Shown one piece after another: positions 1-8,235 of a stretch of 64,000 bases of DNA. The stretch lies in contig CAYNBZ010000003.1 in assembly GCA_964395975.1 (NCBI GenBank), positions 1-64,000 on the forward strand, in the 5' to 3' direction. Positions within the stretch are counted from its first letter, which is position 1, and every line of letters begins with the position of its first letter. Origin of the DNA: Avimuribaculum sp964395975. GTDB lineage: Bacteria; Bacteroidota; Bacteroidia; Bacteroidales; Muribaculaceae. The notes under the pieces are model-generated. The model ran no database searches and had not been told where the DNA came from. It was given only the letters and a program-made list of their open reading frames with translations. The translations under genes and the position numbers were made by a program.

Positions 1-75
1 CGTAAAACCATGATCATGGAACGACACAAGCGTATCGCTCCTTTATTTGATGACATTTTTTGGGTGACGCAATGA
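1..75 (+). CDS. C-terminal end of an unidentified gene (cut by left edge)
   Basis: Frame 1 is open from the window edge and encodes 24 residues ending in DDIFWVTQ before a TGA at 73-75. I do not recognise the protein. It lies 15 nt upstream of the next small ORF, on the same strand. It could be the tail of a real gene entering from the left, or random open frame; the visible part is too short to decide. Confidence 0.3.
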   Translation, partial: RKTMIMERHKRIAPLFDDIFWVTQ

Positions 76-90
76 CGAAGTCAGGAAGAT

Positions 91-261
91 ATGGCTGAGA
101 TACAAAATATTTCAGAAATTCACCCTACTTCGGGATTTACAGAATTTGATATTCCGGAAAGATACCGCAAGAGTTTTAATGAGAGTGAGCTTGGCAGGCT
201 TCATTCGGTGTTTCCATTTGAGCGTAATTATCATTTTGCAATAGTAATAAAATTGGGTTAA
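91..261 (+). pseudogene. Possible N-terminal fragment of a Bacteroidetes IS transposase
   Basis: The ORF starts at ATG 91 and has 56 residues. Residues 14-43 (GFTEFDIPERYRK followed by NESELGRLHSVFPFE) resemble, from memory, the first residues of DDE transposases common in Bacteroidetes, which normally run to 400 or more residues. After FPFE the frame turns into unrelated AT-rich sequence and stops, so only the extreme N-terminus would survive. No terminal inverted repeat or target duplication was found. The stop sits inside the -7 box of the next gene's promoter. It could also be an unrelated small protein. Confidence 0.35.
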
Positions 262-266
262 CTTTG
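235..266 (+). promoter_or_regulatory. Bacteroidetes promoter for the IMPACT-family gene
   Basis: TTTG at 235-238 and TAACTTTG at 259-266 are separated by 20 nt, matching the Bacteroides -33/-7 consensus. Transcription would start near 272, about 34 nt before ATG 306. This argues against the TTG at 264 as a start codon. Confidence 0.65.
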
Positions 267-305
267 CCATATATAAAAGCATCGTTAACCCACTTTCATT
301 TCAAA

Positions 306-902
306 ATGAGTGATTACTTCAAGACTTTAGCATCTGTTTCCGAAGGAATTTATAAGGAAAAAATGAGCAAATTCCTCTCTTTTGCCATTCCTGTAACTTC
401 TGCCATTGAGGCTAAAGAAATCATAAAACAATACCAAAAACGTTTTCACGATGCACGACACGTGTGTTGGGCCTATATGATAGGTACCGACCGCAACGAA
501 TTTCTAAGTAGCGATAATGGCGAGCCATCCGGCACGGCAGGGAAACCGATTTTAGGACAAATAAATTCATTTGAATTAACCAATGTATTGATTATAGTCG
601 TGCGTTACTTCGGTGGCATATTGCTCGGAACATCGGGGCTGATTGTAGCCTACCGCGAAGCTGCAGCCGATGCAATCAATAACGGCACCATACTCGAATG
701 CCACGAGCAGGATAGCATAACATTCACTTTCCCATACCTCGGCATGAATGATGTTATGAAACTCGTCAAAAGGGAGAATCTGAAAGTAACGAACCAACAG
801 TTTGACAACTTGTGCACAATGACAATTCAAGCAAACCTTGATGACATACCATCACTAAAAAAGAAAATTGCCAACCTCAATGGCATATCTTTCATATCTT
901 GA
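306..902 (+). CDS. IMPACT (YigZ/UPF0029) family protein
   Basis: The protein has 198 residues from ATG 306, a normal length for bacterial YigZ-type proteins. The UPF0029 domain fills roughly residues 10-120 and carries the family hallmark DNGEPSGTAGKP at 70-81, followed by the VVRYFGG and LGTSGL segments. The C-terminal 70 residues fit the small DUF1949 domain. The biochemical role in bacteria is not settled; related eukaryotic IMPACT proteins act in translation control. The ATG at 306 was chosen because the frame's upstream TTG lies inside the promoter -7 box. The gene appears monocistronic. Confidence 0.85.
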   Translation: MSDYFKTLASVSEGIYKEKMSKFLSFAIPVTSAIEAKEIIKQYQKRFHDARHVCWAYMIGTDRNEFLSSDNGEPSGTAGKPILGQINSFELTNVLIIVVRYFGGILLGTSGLIVAYREAAADAINNGTILECHEQDSITFTFPYLGMNDVMKLVKRENLKVTNQQFDNLCTMTIQANLDDIPSLKKKIANLNGISFIS

Positions 903-1023
903 AATTTTTAAAACCATTAAGCCCAATCTCCTACTGCCTAATAATTTCACCCATCACCACTCACAAAATTCCCGACCATTTTTGTTGATCGGGAATATCA
1001 CAACTATGAATACCGAGTCCAAA

Positions 1024-1584
1024 TTATTTCAACTGTTTTCCTACTGAGAAAGCATCGGCAATCTTTCCTCCGATAGAAAGATAAGCATTATTGAATGGAT
1101 CAAATGTTATGGGACCGACCTTGAGCGGATCTACATTGCCGTTGGCATCAAGAACTCGTTCGTCAACACTCACGTTCACTATTTCACCTCGCAATATACA
1201 TGTATTGGGATTATAATCAATGAGTTTACATTCAAGTGTTACCGATAACTCATCAATGAGAGGAGCATCAACCACCTGTGAAGGCGTGGCATGGAAACCT
1301 GCACGGGCAAATTTGTCATTAACATTATTGCCCGACACGATGCCCACGTAATCGCACGCTACTACGTGCGATGCTTCGCCCATGCTCACAGTAAAAGCCT
1401 TACGATTGAGCAAATTTTTGACTGTCTTATGTCCCGCGCTAAGACAGATACTAATCTGATTCATTTCACTAATTCCACCCCAAGCTGCATTCATAGCATC
1501 GGGAATTCCGTTCTCATCATACGTAGCAATAATCAGAACCGGTTGCGGATAAGAGAGGGGTTTTGCCCCAAAATTTTTTCTCAT
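1024..1584 (-). CDS. Flavin reductase-like (FMN-binding split barrel) protein
   Basis: This 186-residue protein belongs to the flavin reductase / DIM6-NTAB family. It begins with a P-x-P-V-L-I-I-A-T-Y strand and continues with the NAAWGG segment and a later GKxVGxAFSVGK-like end typical of this group. Such proteins bind FMN on a split-barrel dimer and may reduce flavin with NAD(P)H. The physiological substrate cannot be read from the sequence. It is transcribed alone on the minus strand, convergent with the IMPACT-family gene, and its start ATG 1584 follows a 210-bp gap that holds the serCA terminator. Confidence 0.85.
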   Translation of the reverse strand: MRKNFGAKPLSYPQPVLIIATYDENGIPDAMNAAWGGISEMNQISICLSAGHKTVKNLLNRKAFTVSMGEASHVVACDYVGIVSGNNVNDKFARAGFHATPSQVVDAPLIDELSVTLECKLIDYNPNTCILRGEIVNVSVDERVLDANGNVDPLKVGPITFDPFNNAYLSIGGKIADAFSVGKQLK

Positions 1585-1728
1585 AATTTTATTGTTTAAT
1601 CAAGACCTTAATATTTTCTGTTGTTTGATTCAAGAGTTTTCCCCTGCCCCATTTCAATGCACAATATATGTCTTGTAATTCTTCTTCCGACACTTCTTGC
1701 TGAAATCATAGTGCAGGCGACAAACAGA

Positions 1729-1770
1729 ATGGGTGATGATGCTGCAAATAACACAGGCATCATCACCCAT
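1729..1770 (-). terminator. Hairpin downstream of serC-serA
   Basis: ATGGGTGATGATGC (1729-1742) pairs perfectly with GCATCATCACCCAT (1757-1770) across a 14-nt loop. On the minus strand, the sense of serA, it is followed by a moderately T-rich TTCTGTTTGTC. It is the likely end of the serCA transcript, although the T tract is imperfect. Confidence 0.6.
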
Positions 1771-1793
1771 TGCATTCATACATATACGGAATT

Positions 1794-2711
1794 TTATTTA
1801 TTTACCTGAAATTTATTCCATCCATCTTTCAAATATGCAACAACCTGTTCTGCCGCAGCAATTCCCGCTTTAATGTTGGCCTCGGATGTTTGCGCACCCA
1901 TCTTTTTCGGAGTAAAAAATACGCGCTCTCCAAACCGCTCTTTCATGACATCAGCCATATCAGGTTTCACATCAGCAACATATCGCAAATCAGGACGTTC
2001 ATCAAGAGCAGCCATAAGGCTTTCTTCATCAATTACTTCCTTCCGTGCCGTATTTATCAGAATGCCTTTTTGTGGCATTTTCTCAAATAACTCTTTAACA
2101 ATAGATTTAATGGTCTTGGCGTTGGCAGGAATATGCAACGATACAATATCACTCTTTGCATAAAGTTCCTCAACTGTACCAACAGGTATAACATCATCGG
2201 CTTCTATAACCTCACTATCTACAAATGGGTCATGGGCAAGGACAGTCATACCAAAACCTTTGGCAATCCGCGCCACATTGCGTCCCACCTGTCCGTAGGC
2301 ATGAATGCCTATTGTTTTTTCTTTAAGCTCCAAACCCGAAGTGCCATTATAACAATTGCGATACATCATTACCAATAACCCAAACACAAGTTCGGCAACA
2401 GCATTGGAATTCTGCCCGGGTGTATTCATCACACATATTCCCCTCGCAGTTGCTTCAGCCAAGTCAATATTGTCATAACCGGCACCGGCTCTCACAACTA
2501 CTTTCAACATTGGTGCACAGTCAAACACTTCCTTATCGACCTTATCACTGCGCACTATAAGTGCATGAGCATCATTCACAGCCACTTTTAAATCATCCTT
2601 TGTCCCTTTCTCAAGCAAAATAAATTCATGCCCGGCGGACTCCACCACTTCCTTTATACCTTTTACGGCTATCGGAGCAAAAGGTTTCTCAGTTGCCACT
2701 AATATTTTCAT
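1794..2711 (-). CDS. serA: D-3-phosphoglycerate dehydrogenase, short lysine type
   Basis: This cytosolic enzyme oxidises 3-phosphoglycerate with NAD, the first step of serine synthesis. The 305-residue form has only the substrate- and nucleotide-binding domains and no C-terminal ACT or ASB regulatory domain. Visible motifs are VVRAGAGYDNID (72-83), the nucleotide loop GIHAYGQVG (135-143) and INTARKE (219-225, with Arg223). The usual catalytic His of the 'P-H-x-G-A' motif is replaced by Lys269-Lys270 in TPKKMGAQT. From memory, the Entamoeba/Bacteroides type of PGDH has the same replacement. ATG 2711 was chosen; it follows the serC stop by 14 nt, indicating an operon. Confidence 0.93.
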   Translation of the reverse strand: MKILVATEKPFAPIAVKGIKEVVESAGHEFILLEKGTKDDLKVAVNDAHALIVRSDKVDKEVFDCAPMLKVVVRAGAGYDNIDLAEATARGICVMNTPGQNSNAVAELVFGLLVMMYRNCYNGTSGLELKEKTIGIHAYGQVGRNVARIAKGFGMTVLAHDPFVDSEVIEADDVIPVGTVEELYAKSDIVSLHIPANAKTIKSIVKELFEKMPQKGILINTARKEVIDEESLMAALDERPDLRYVADVKPDMADVMKERFGERVFFTPKKMGAQTSEANIKAGIAAAEQVVAYLKDGWNKFQVNK

Positions 2712-2725
2712 GTCAGGATATGTTA

Positions 2726-3793
2726 TCAATGTTTATTCTCAAATTCCTTCATCGCCTCTATAAGCACACACACGCTCTCTATTGGCATCGCATTATAAAT
2801 CGAAGCACGGAATCCTCCTACACTACGGTGCCCCTTAATACCTACAATACCCTTAGTCGAAGCAAAATCTATAAAATCCTTTTCAAGTTCCTTATATTCC
2901 GGCTTCATTACAAAACATACATTCATGATCGAACGATCCTCAGCAACAGCCGTTCCAACAAACATCTTGCTGCTATCAATCGCATCATACAATGCCGTAG
3001 CTTTGGTCTTGTCAAGTTCTTCAAGTTTGGCCACGCCACCCATCTCCTTATACCATTTCAAAGTTTGCAGCATAGAATATACAGGCAATACAGGAGGTGT
3101 ATTAAACATCGACCCTTTTGAGATGTGGGTACGATAATCGAGCATCGTCGGAATAGCACGCTCTACATGCCCCATGGCCGACTCTTTCGCTATCACCAAT
3201 GTGACACCGGCAGGAGCAAGATTTTTCTGAGCCCCACCATATATTACATCATATTTTGAAACATCTATAGGGCGCGAGAAAATATCACTCGACATATCGG
3301 CCACCAATGGCACAGGTGAATCTAAATCTTTACGTAATTCCGTACCATAAATCGTATTATTTGTAGTGACATGAAAATAATCCGCATCAGTGGGAATTAC
3401 ATAATTTTTAGGAATAAAAGTATAATTGGCATCTTTAGATGAAGCCACAACATCGACATCTCCAAAGAGCCGTGCTTCCTTTATAGCTTTGCTTGCCCAT
3501 GTGCCCGTATCTAAATAGGCAGCCTTGGTTTTCAATAAATTATATGGAACCATGCAGAACTGAAGGCTTGCTCCACCTCCAAGGAACAGCACATGGTAAC
3601 CTTCGGGAACTTCCAATAACTCCTTTACCAAAGTGGCAGCTTCCTCAATTACAGCAGAAAACTCCTTACTCCTGTGAGATATCTCCAATATCGACAGCCC
3701 TGTTCCTGCAAAGTTTTTTACCGCTTCGGCAGTGTTGTTGATGGTATATTCGCTCAGGATCGATGGCCCTGCATAAAAATTATGTTTCTTCAT
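2726..3793 (-). CDS. serC: Phosphoserine aminotransferase
   Basis: SerC is a PLP enzyme that transfers the amino group of glutamate to 3-phosphohydroxypyruvate; the same activity serves pyridoxal phosphate synthesis in some bacteria. The 355-residue protein starts MKKHNFYAGPSILSE, the diagnostic N-terminus of the family. It has the PLP-lysine segment YGGAQKNLAPAG near the middle and ends with the substrate-binding GHRSVGGFRASIYNA. Start ATG 3793 sits about 20 nt downstream of the predicted transcription start. It is the first gene of the serC-serA operon. Confidence 0.96.
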   Translation of the reverse strand: MKKHNFYAGPSILSEYTINNTAEAVKNFAGTGLSILEISHRSKEFSAVIEEAATLVKELLEVPEGYHVLFLGGGASLQFCMVPYNLLKTKAAYLDTGTWASKAIKEARLFGDVDVVASSKDANYTFIPKNYVIPTDADYFHVTTNNTIYGTELRKDLDSPVPLVADMSSDIFSRPIDVSKYDVIYGGAQKNLAPAGVTLVIAKESAMGHVERAIPTMLDYRTHISKGSMFNTPPVLPVYSMLQTLKWYKEMGGVAKLEELDKTKATALYDAIDSSKMFVGTAVAEDRSIMNVCFVMKPEYKELEKDFIDFASTKGIVGIKGHRSVGGFRASIYNAMPIESVCVLIEAMKEFENKH

Positions 3794-3820
3794 AACCAAA
3801 ATAATTAATTTGTAGATATG

Positions 3821-3852
3821 CAAATATAGTTGTTTGCAATTGCATTTTCAAA
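3821..3852 (-). promoter_or_regulatory. Promoter of serC-serA
   Basis: On the minus strand TTTG (complement of 3849-3852) and TATATTTG (complement of 3821-3828) are spaced by 20 nt, a full match to the Bacteroides -33/-7 consensus. The leader to ATG 3793 would be about 20 nt. Confidence 0.7.
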
Positions 3853-3974
3853 CATTATATAAAATATTTTCACCATATTACCACCTCAATGAGAACTCAA
3901 ATACTCTAGTCGTTGATATGCCATAATTCTCAGGCGTTAAGGCATCATCGTATATACTCTGAATATCTCCATAT

Positions 3975-4015
3975 ATGAAAAACAAGTGGATGGCAAATTT
4001 TTCATTTGCATCCAC
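3975..4015 (-). terminator. Terminator of the thrS-infC-rpmI-rplT-rplS operon
   Basis: GTGGATGGCAAA (3986-3997) pairs with TTTGCATCCAC (4005-4015), with one bulged G. On the minus strand the hairpin is followed by TTGTTTTTCAT, a good intrinsic terminator 35 nt beyond the rplS stop. Confidence 0.75.
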
Positions 4016-4049
4016 CTGCTATTCGACAAAAAACAAAAATATATAATCT

Positions 4050-4436
4050 TTATTTTGTTGCGCCTGTTGTTGCAGCCTTGTCTTTTACGACACGGCGTTC
4101 TTTGATACGAGCCTTCTTACCGGTCAATCCACGAAGGTAATACAGCTTGGCACGACGCACCTTGCCATACTTATTAACTTCAATTTTATCGATGAAGGGC
4201 GAATCCATAGGGAAAATACGCTCTACGCCAATGTTGTCACTTATTTTCCTTACGGTGAAACGCTTTTTAAGACCATGCCCTACGATGCTTATCACGACAC
4301 CACGGTATTGTTGAACACGCTCTTTATTACCTTCTTTGATACGATATGACACAGTTATGGTATCACCCGGGCCAAACATGCCACGGTAATCATTTCCGCT
4401 CGCAAAAGCGTCTTCTACTACTTTAATTAAATCCAT
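4050..4436 (-). CDS. rplS: Large-subunit ribosomal protein bL19
   Basis: The 128-residue protein is bL19, which lies at the 30S-50S interface. It has the conserved blocks FGPGDTITVSYRI, RVQQYRGVVISI, FTVRKISDNIGVERIFP and KVRRAKLYYLR in order. The C-terminal KERRVVKDKAATTGATK tail is slightly longer than in E. coli. It is the last gene of the translation operon, 133 nt after rplT; that spacer has a CGCAAT/ATTGCG long-range inverted repeat and could hold a leader structure. Confidence 0.97.
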   Translation of the reverse strand: MDLIKVVEDAFASGNDYRGMFGPGDTITVSYRIKEGNKERVQQYRGVVISIVGHGLKKRFTVRKISDNIGVERIFPMDSPFIDKIEVNKYGKVRRAKLYYLRGLTGKKARIKERRVVKDKAATTGATK

Positions 4437-4569
4437 TGTCTAACTCTCTATTTTCATTGTATCTCGCAATATACGCAAAGTATAAAATTGTGTCTTGCCA
4501 GAGATTGCGGAACAATATAACGTTAATAATTAATTTGAAACACTAAATGGGTTATTATCGCCAATATTT

Positions 4570-4926
4570 TTAAGCAACAGGTGCTTTTACCTTGTCAACA
4601 ATAGCCTTGAATGCATCGGGATTGTTAAGTGCAAGGTCGGCAAGAACTTTTCGATTGATTTCGATTCCTGCTTTATGCAACAAGCCCATTAGTTGGGAAT
4701 AGGAAAGACCCTCCAGACGGGCAGCAGCATTGATACGCTGTATCCACAACGCACGGAAATTGCGTTTTTTATTCTTACGGTCACGGTAAGCATAAGTCTG
4801 CCCCTTTTCCCATGTATTTTTGGCAACGGTCCAAACGTTCTTACGCGCGCCATAGTAACCTTTTGTAAGTTTTAAAATTTTCTTTCTGCGTGCTCTTGAA
4901 GCAACATGATTTACTGATCTTGGCAT
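4570..4926 (-). CDS. rplT: Large-subunit ribosomal protein bL20
   Basis: bL20 is an early assembly protein of the 50S subunit that binds 23S rRNA. The 118-residue sequence begins MPRSVNHVASRARRKKILK and contains the conserved YYGARKNVW and RKNKKRNFRALWIQRINAAAR blocks. It follows rpmI after an unusually long 159-nt gap with a hairpin immediately before the start codon. In other phyla bL20 represses its own operon by binding mRNA, so that spacer is a candidate control element. Confidence 0.97.
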   Translation of the reverse strand: MPRSVNHVASRARRKKILKLTKGYYGARKNVWTVAKNTWEKGQTYAYRDRKNKKRNFRALWIQRINAAARLEGLSYSQLMGLLHKAGIEINRKVLADLALNNPDAFKAIVDKVKAPVA

Positions 4927-4941
4927 TTTGCTAATGTTTTT

Positions 4942-4985
4942 GAATGTCAGCGGCTTTATTGCTCTTTATCTTTGCTGAGACATTC
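4942..4985 (-). promoter_or_regulatory. Candidate ribosomal-protein leader hairpin before rplT
   Basis: GAATGTC (complement of 4979-4985) pairs with GACATTC (complement of 4942-4948). The stem continues as AGC/GCT after a two-base bulge, closing a loop of about 22 nt. The structure ends 15 nt before the rplT start codon at 4926. Its placement fits bL20 autoregulation, which is inference. Confidence 0.4.
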
Positions 4986-5085
4986 GGTTAATAAATTTAA
5001 TTTTTACTCTAAATAGAAACATGTAAGTTGTGTGTAGAAAAACTGCTGTATATTGCCATTACGGCAACATCATGCGCACTTGCGC

Positions 5086-5283
5086 TTATCGCATTGCAAG
5101 CAGTTTACGCACATTCTTTCTGTCAGCCGAATCCACGGTAGTAAAGTAACCGAGATTTCTTTTACGTTTCTTCGACTTCTTCGTCAAAATGTGACGCTTG
5201 TAAGCATGTTTACTTTTAATTTTACCTGATCCGGTAAGGGCGAACCTCTTTTTGGCACCGGAGTTAGTCTTTAGCTTTGGCAT
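5086..5283 (-). CDS. rpmI: Large-subunit ribosomal protein bL35
   Basis: The 65-residue basic protein starts MPKLKTNSGAKKRFALTGSG and contains KHAYKRHILTKKSKKRKRNL, both typical of bL35. It lies between infC and rplT, the standard gene order. The 113-nt gap after infC shows no hairpin that I can defend. Confidence 0.97.
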   Translation of the reverse strand: MPKLKTNSGAKKRFALTGSGKIKSKHAYKRHILTKKSKKRKRNLGYFTTVDSADRKNVRKLLAMR

Positions 5284-5396
5284 TTTTACTTTTTGTTTTT
5301 TAATTATTTATTATTACCAAGGTACGGCACTTACAAGCCGTAACCTTTTATATACACACCTATTGAATAGGGAATCATCTGCTACACGTGCACATC

Positions 5397-5993
5397 TCAC
5401 TTTGATTTCTTCGGCGTGAGCATTATCGTCATCCTCTTGCCTTCGAGTACAGGCATCTGCTCCACTTTACCGAATTCCTCGAGGTCGTTGGCAAAACGCA
5501 ACAACAACACTTCGCCCTGCTCTTTAAAAAGGATTGAACGACCACGGAAAAACACATAGGCTTTTACCTTAGCTCCTTCTTTCAAGAAGCCCATCGCATG
5601 TTTCAACTTAAAGTTGTAGTCGTGATCATCGGTCTGCGGACCAAAACGTATCTCTTTAACCACAACTTTTGTCGATTTGGCCTTTTGTTCTTTCAATCTC
5701 TTGCGCTGCTGATACAGGAATTTCTGATAATCCAATATGCGGCACACTGGCGGAGCAGCATTAGGCGAAATTTCAATAAGGTCAAGACCCATCTCATCGG
5801 CAAGATTCATCGCAGTAGCAATAGGATATATCCCATTCTCCACATTATCACCCACAAGTCTAACCTCCTTTGCGGTTATCTGTTCATTAATGGCATGAGA
5901 GTCTTTGTCCTTTTCTCCTTTTTTTGCCCCCTTTGCCTGATTGCTGTCGTTGCCCGGCCTTTTCAAGCCAGTCCATGACGGTTTTTTCTCCAT
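5397..5993 (-). CDS. infC: Translation initiation factor IF-3
   Basis: IF-3 binds the 30S subunit, prevents premature 50S joining and checks the start codon. The protein has 198 residues with a charged N-terminal extension of about 33 residues before the core (AINEQITAKEVRLVGDN). The N-domain, the lysine-rich linker helix around residues 95-115 and the C-domain (KEIRFGPQTDDHDY, later LLRFANDL) are all present. It starts at ATG 5993, not the rare AUU/AUC start used for autoregulation in E. coli, and only 9 nt after the thrS stop, so it is likely cotranscribed with thrS. Confidence 0.96.
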   Translation of the reverse strand: MEKKPSWTGLKRPGNDSNQAKGAKKGEKDKDSHAINEQITAKEVRLVGDNVENGIYPIATAMNLADEMGLDLIEISPNAAPPVCRILDYQKFLYQQRKRLKEQKAKSTKVVVKEIRFGPQTDDHDYNFKLKHAMGFLKEGAKVKAYVFFRGRSILFKEQGEVLLLRFANDLEEFGKVEQMPVLEGKRMTIMLTPKKSK

Positions 5994-6002
5994 TCAGTTA
6001 AC

Positions 6003-7940
6003 TTAAAAGTTTGTCATCTTCTCGATTTCTTGAACAAAATCGTCTGCAAAGGTAGTAATTTTTTGAGAACCTTTGTCACCTTCACCCTGTTTTCTTACAG
6101 AAACTTCTTCATTTTGTGACTCTTTCTCCCCTACAACGAGCAAATAAGGTATTCTCTTCAACTCGTTGTCGCGGATTTTACGGCCTATTTTTTCATTCCG
6201 GTCATCGACAAAGGCACGAATATCCTTTTCCGACAAAATCCTTACGACCTTTTGCGCATAATCATTATATTTCTCGCTTATTGGCAACACCACAACTTGG
6301 TCGGGAGCAAGCCACAGCGGCAATTTACCGGCTGTATGTTCAAGCAACACAGCTACAAACCGTTCCATAGAACCAAACGGTGCACGGTGTATCATAATTG
6401 GGCGATGCTTCTTATTATCAGCACCGGTATATTCCAGTCCGAATCGCTCCGGCAAGTTATAATCGACTTGAATCGTACCAAGTTGCCATCGACGGCCTAT
6501 GGCATCTTTTACCATAAAGTCGAGCTTGGGCCCGTAAAATGCAGCCTCACCCACCACTTTCTTTGCCGGCAGGCCTTTCTCTTCACAAGCCTCTACGATA
6601 GCCTTCTCAGCCTTTTCCCAGTTTTCATCACTACCAACATATTTTTCTTTATTGTTTGGGTCTCGCAAAGAAATCTGAGCCTCATAATTATCGAAGTGCA
6701 GTGCCTTGAAAATGTAGAAAATAATATCCATCACTTTCAAAAATTCACCCTTGAGTTGATCGGGAGTACAGAAGATGTGTGCATCGTCCTGCGTAAATCC
6801 GCGTACACGGGTCAATCCATGTAACTCACCGCTCTGCTCATACCTATACACAGTTCCAAACTCGGCATAGCGCAATGGCAGATCTTTATACGATCTTGGT
6901 GACACCTTGTAAATCTCACAGTGGTGAGGACAGTTCATCGGTTTCAAAAAATATTCCTCACCCTCTTCAGGAGTGTGTATGGGCTGGAACGAATCCTTAC
7001 CATATTTTGCATAATGCCCCGATGTCACATAAAGCATTTTATTGCCAATGTGCGGAGTTATCACCTGCAAGTAGCCATAACGCTTCTGTATCTTGCGCAA
7101 AAATTGCTCCAAACGGTCGCGCAAAGCAGCTCCCTTAGGCAGCCACAACGGTAACCCCTGTCCGACATTGGCCGAAAATGCAAACAATTCCATCTCCTTG
7201 CCGATCTTACGGTGGTCGCGTTTTTTGGCTTCTTCGAGCAATGCAAGATATTCATCGAGCATCTTTTTCTTGGGGAATGTTATTGCATATACACGGAGCA
7301 TCTGCTTGCGCTTCTCGTCACCACGCCAATAAGCACCGGCAAGTGACAACAATTTTATGGCTTTTATTTTCCCCGTGCTTGGCAAGTGCGGACCACGGCA
7401 TAAGTCGGTAAAATTGCCCTGAGTATATGTAGTTATATGACCATCATCAAGGTCATTTATCAATTCACACTTATATGTTTCACCGCGATCACCGAAATAT
7501 TTCAATGCATCAGCCTTTGAGATGTCCCGCCTTACCAAATATTCATCCTTGGCGGCAAGTTCGGCCATTTTTGCCTCGATTTTCGGGAAATCGGCACTTG
7601 TAATTGTATTCTCACCTTGGTCGATGTCATAATAAAACCCATTTTCAATGGCCGGACCGATACCAAACTGCACACCCGGATAAAGCTCTTGCAAAGCCTC
7701 GGCAAGCAAGTGCGCCGATGTGTGCCAATAGGCATGTTTGCCTTCGGCATCATCCCACTTGAACAGTTTTATCTCGCCATCACTACAAATCGGCCTTGAG
7801 ATATCCCATTCTTCACCATTAAAAGTTGCAGCAAGCACATCTTGTGCAAATCGCTGGCTAATGCTCTCTGCAATCTGTAGCGGCGTTACGCCACTTTCAA
7901 ATTGTTTTACGCTTCCATCAGGAAAAGTAATGTTTATCAT
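6003..7940 (-). CDS. thrS: Threonine-tRNA ligase
   Basis: ThrRS charges tRNA-Thr and edits mis-charged serine. The 645-residue protein has the TGS domain (1-60), the editing domain beginning near HTSAHLLAEAL, and the class II catalytic core. Core motifs are the zinc-binding MNCPHHCEIYK, motif 2 (YRYEQSGELHGLTRVRGF) and motif 3 (IHRAPFGSMERF). The C-terminal anticodon domain begins at LPLWLAPDQVVVLP. It heads the thrS-infC-rpmI-rplT-rplS operon. No T-box-like leader was seen in the short upstream region. Confidence 0.97.
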   Translation of the reverse strand: MINITFPDGSVKQFESGVTPLQIAESISQRFAQDVLAATFNGEEWDISRPICSDGEIKLFKWDDAEGKHAYWHTSAHLLAEALQELYPGVQFGIGPAIENGFYYDIDQGENTITSADFPKIEAKMAELAAKDEYLVRRDISKADALKYFGDRGETYKCELINDLDDGHITTYTQGNFTDLCRGPHLPSTGKIKAIKLLSLAGAYWRGDEKRKQMLRVYAITFPKKKMLDEYLALLEEAKKRDHRKIGKEMELFAFSANVGQGLPLWLPKGAALRDRLEQFLRKIQKRYGYLQVITPHIGNKMLYVTSGHYAKYGKDSFQPIHTPEEGEEYFLKPMNCPHHCEIYKVSPRSYKDLPLRYAEFGTVYRYEQSGELHGLTRVRGFTQDDAHIFCTPDQLKGEFLKVMDIIFYIFKALHFDNYEAQISLRDPNNKEKYVGSDENWEKAEKAIVEACEEKGLPAKKVVGEAAFYGPKLDFMVKDAIGRRWQLGTIQVDYNLPERFGLEYTGADNKKHRPIMIHRAPFGSMERFVAVLLEHTAGKLPLWLAPDQVVVLPISEKYNDYAQKVVRILSEKDIRAFVDDRNEKIGRKIRDNELKRIPYLLVVGEKESQNEEVSVRKQGEGDKGSQKITTFADDFVQEIEKMTNF

Positions 7941-7997
7941 TTCTATTTATATTTTCCGCTGTGCCATACAACAACACAACATTGTTTAAATCGACCG

Positions 7998-8005
7998 CAA
8001 ATTTA
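7998..8005 (-). promoter_or_regulatory. -7 box for the thrS operon
   Basis: The minus strand reads TAAATTTG (complement of 7998-8005), a perfect TAnnTTTG followed by C. The upstream element is only a GTTG at a short spacing. The leader to ATG 7940 would be about 50 nt. The remainder of 8006-8235 shows nothing recognisable. Confidence 0.5.
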
Positions 8006-8235
8006 TACAATTCTTCACTAAGCAACTAAAAAATTCCCTCGTTTTTTCATCAAAACATTTTACCGACACGCTTAAAAATGAAACAAGCCCATCCACCATC
8101 ACCATAATGCAACTTTTGAACCGTTGGTTTTACATTGGTTATCGCATATCCCCCGTTTCAGACAGAAAAAGCCATGACATTTTTCCTATCCGAATATGCG
8201 ACCATCTATAAGGATATGGTTAGAAATGTACACCA

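Noticed and set aside
1621..1809. 62-codon plus-strand ORF between flavin reductase and serA
   Set aside because: It reads through the serCA terminator hairpin and has no family features.
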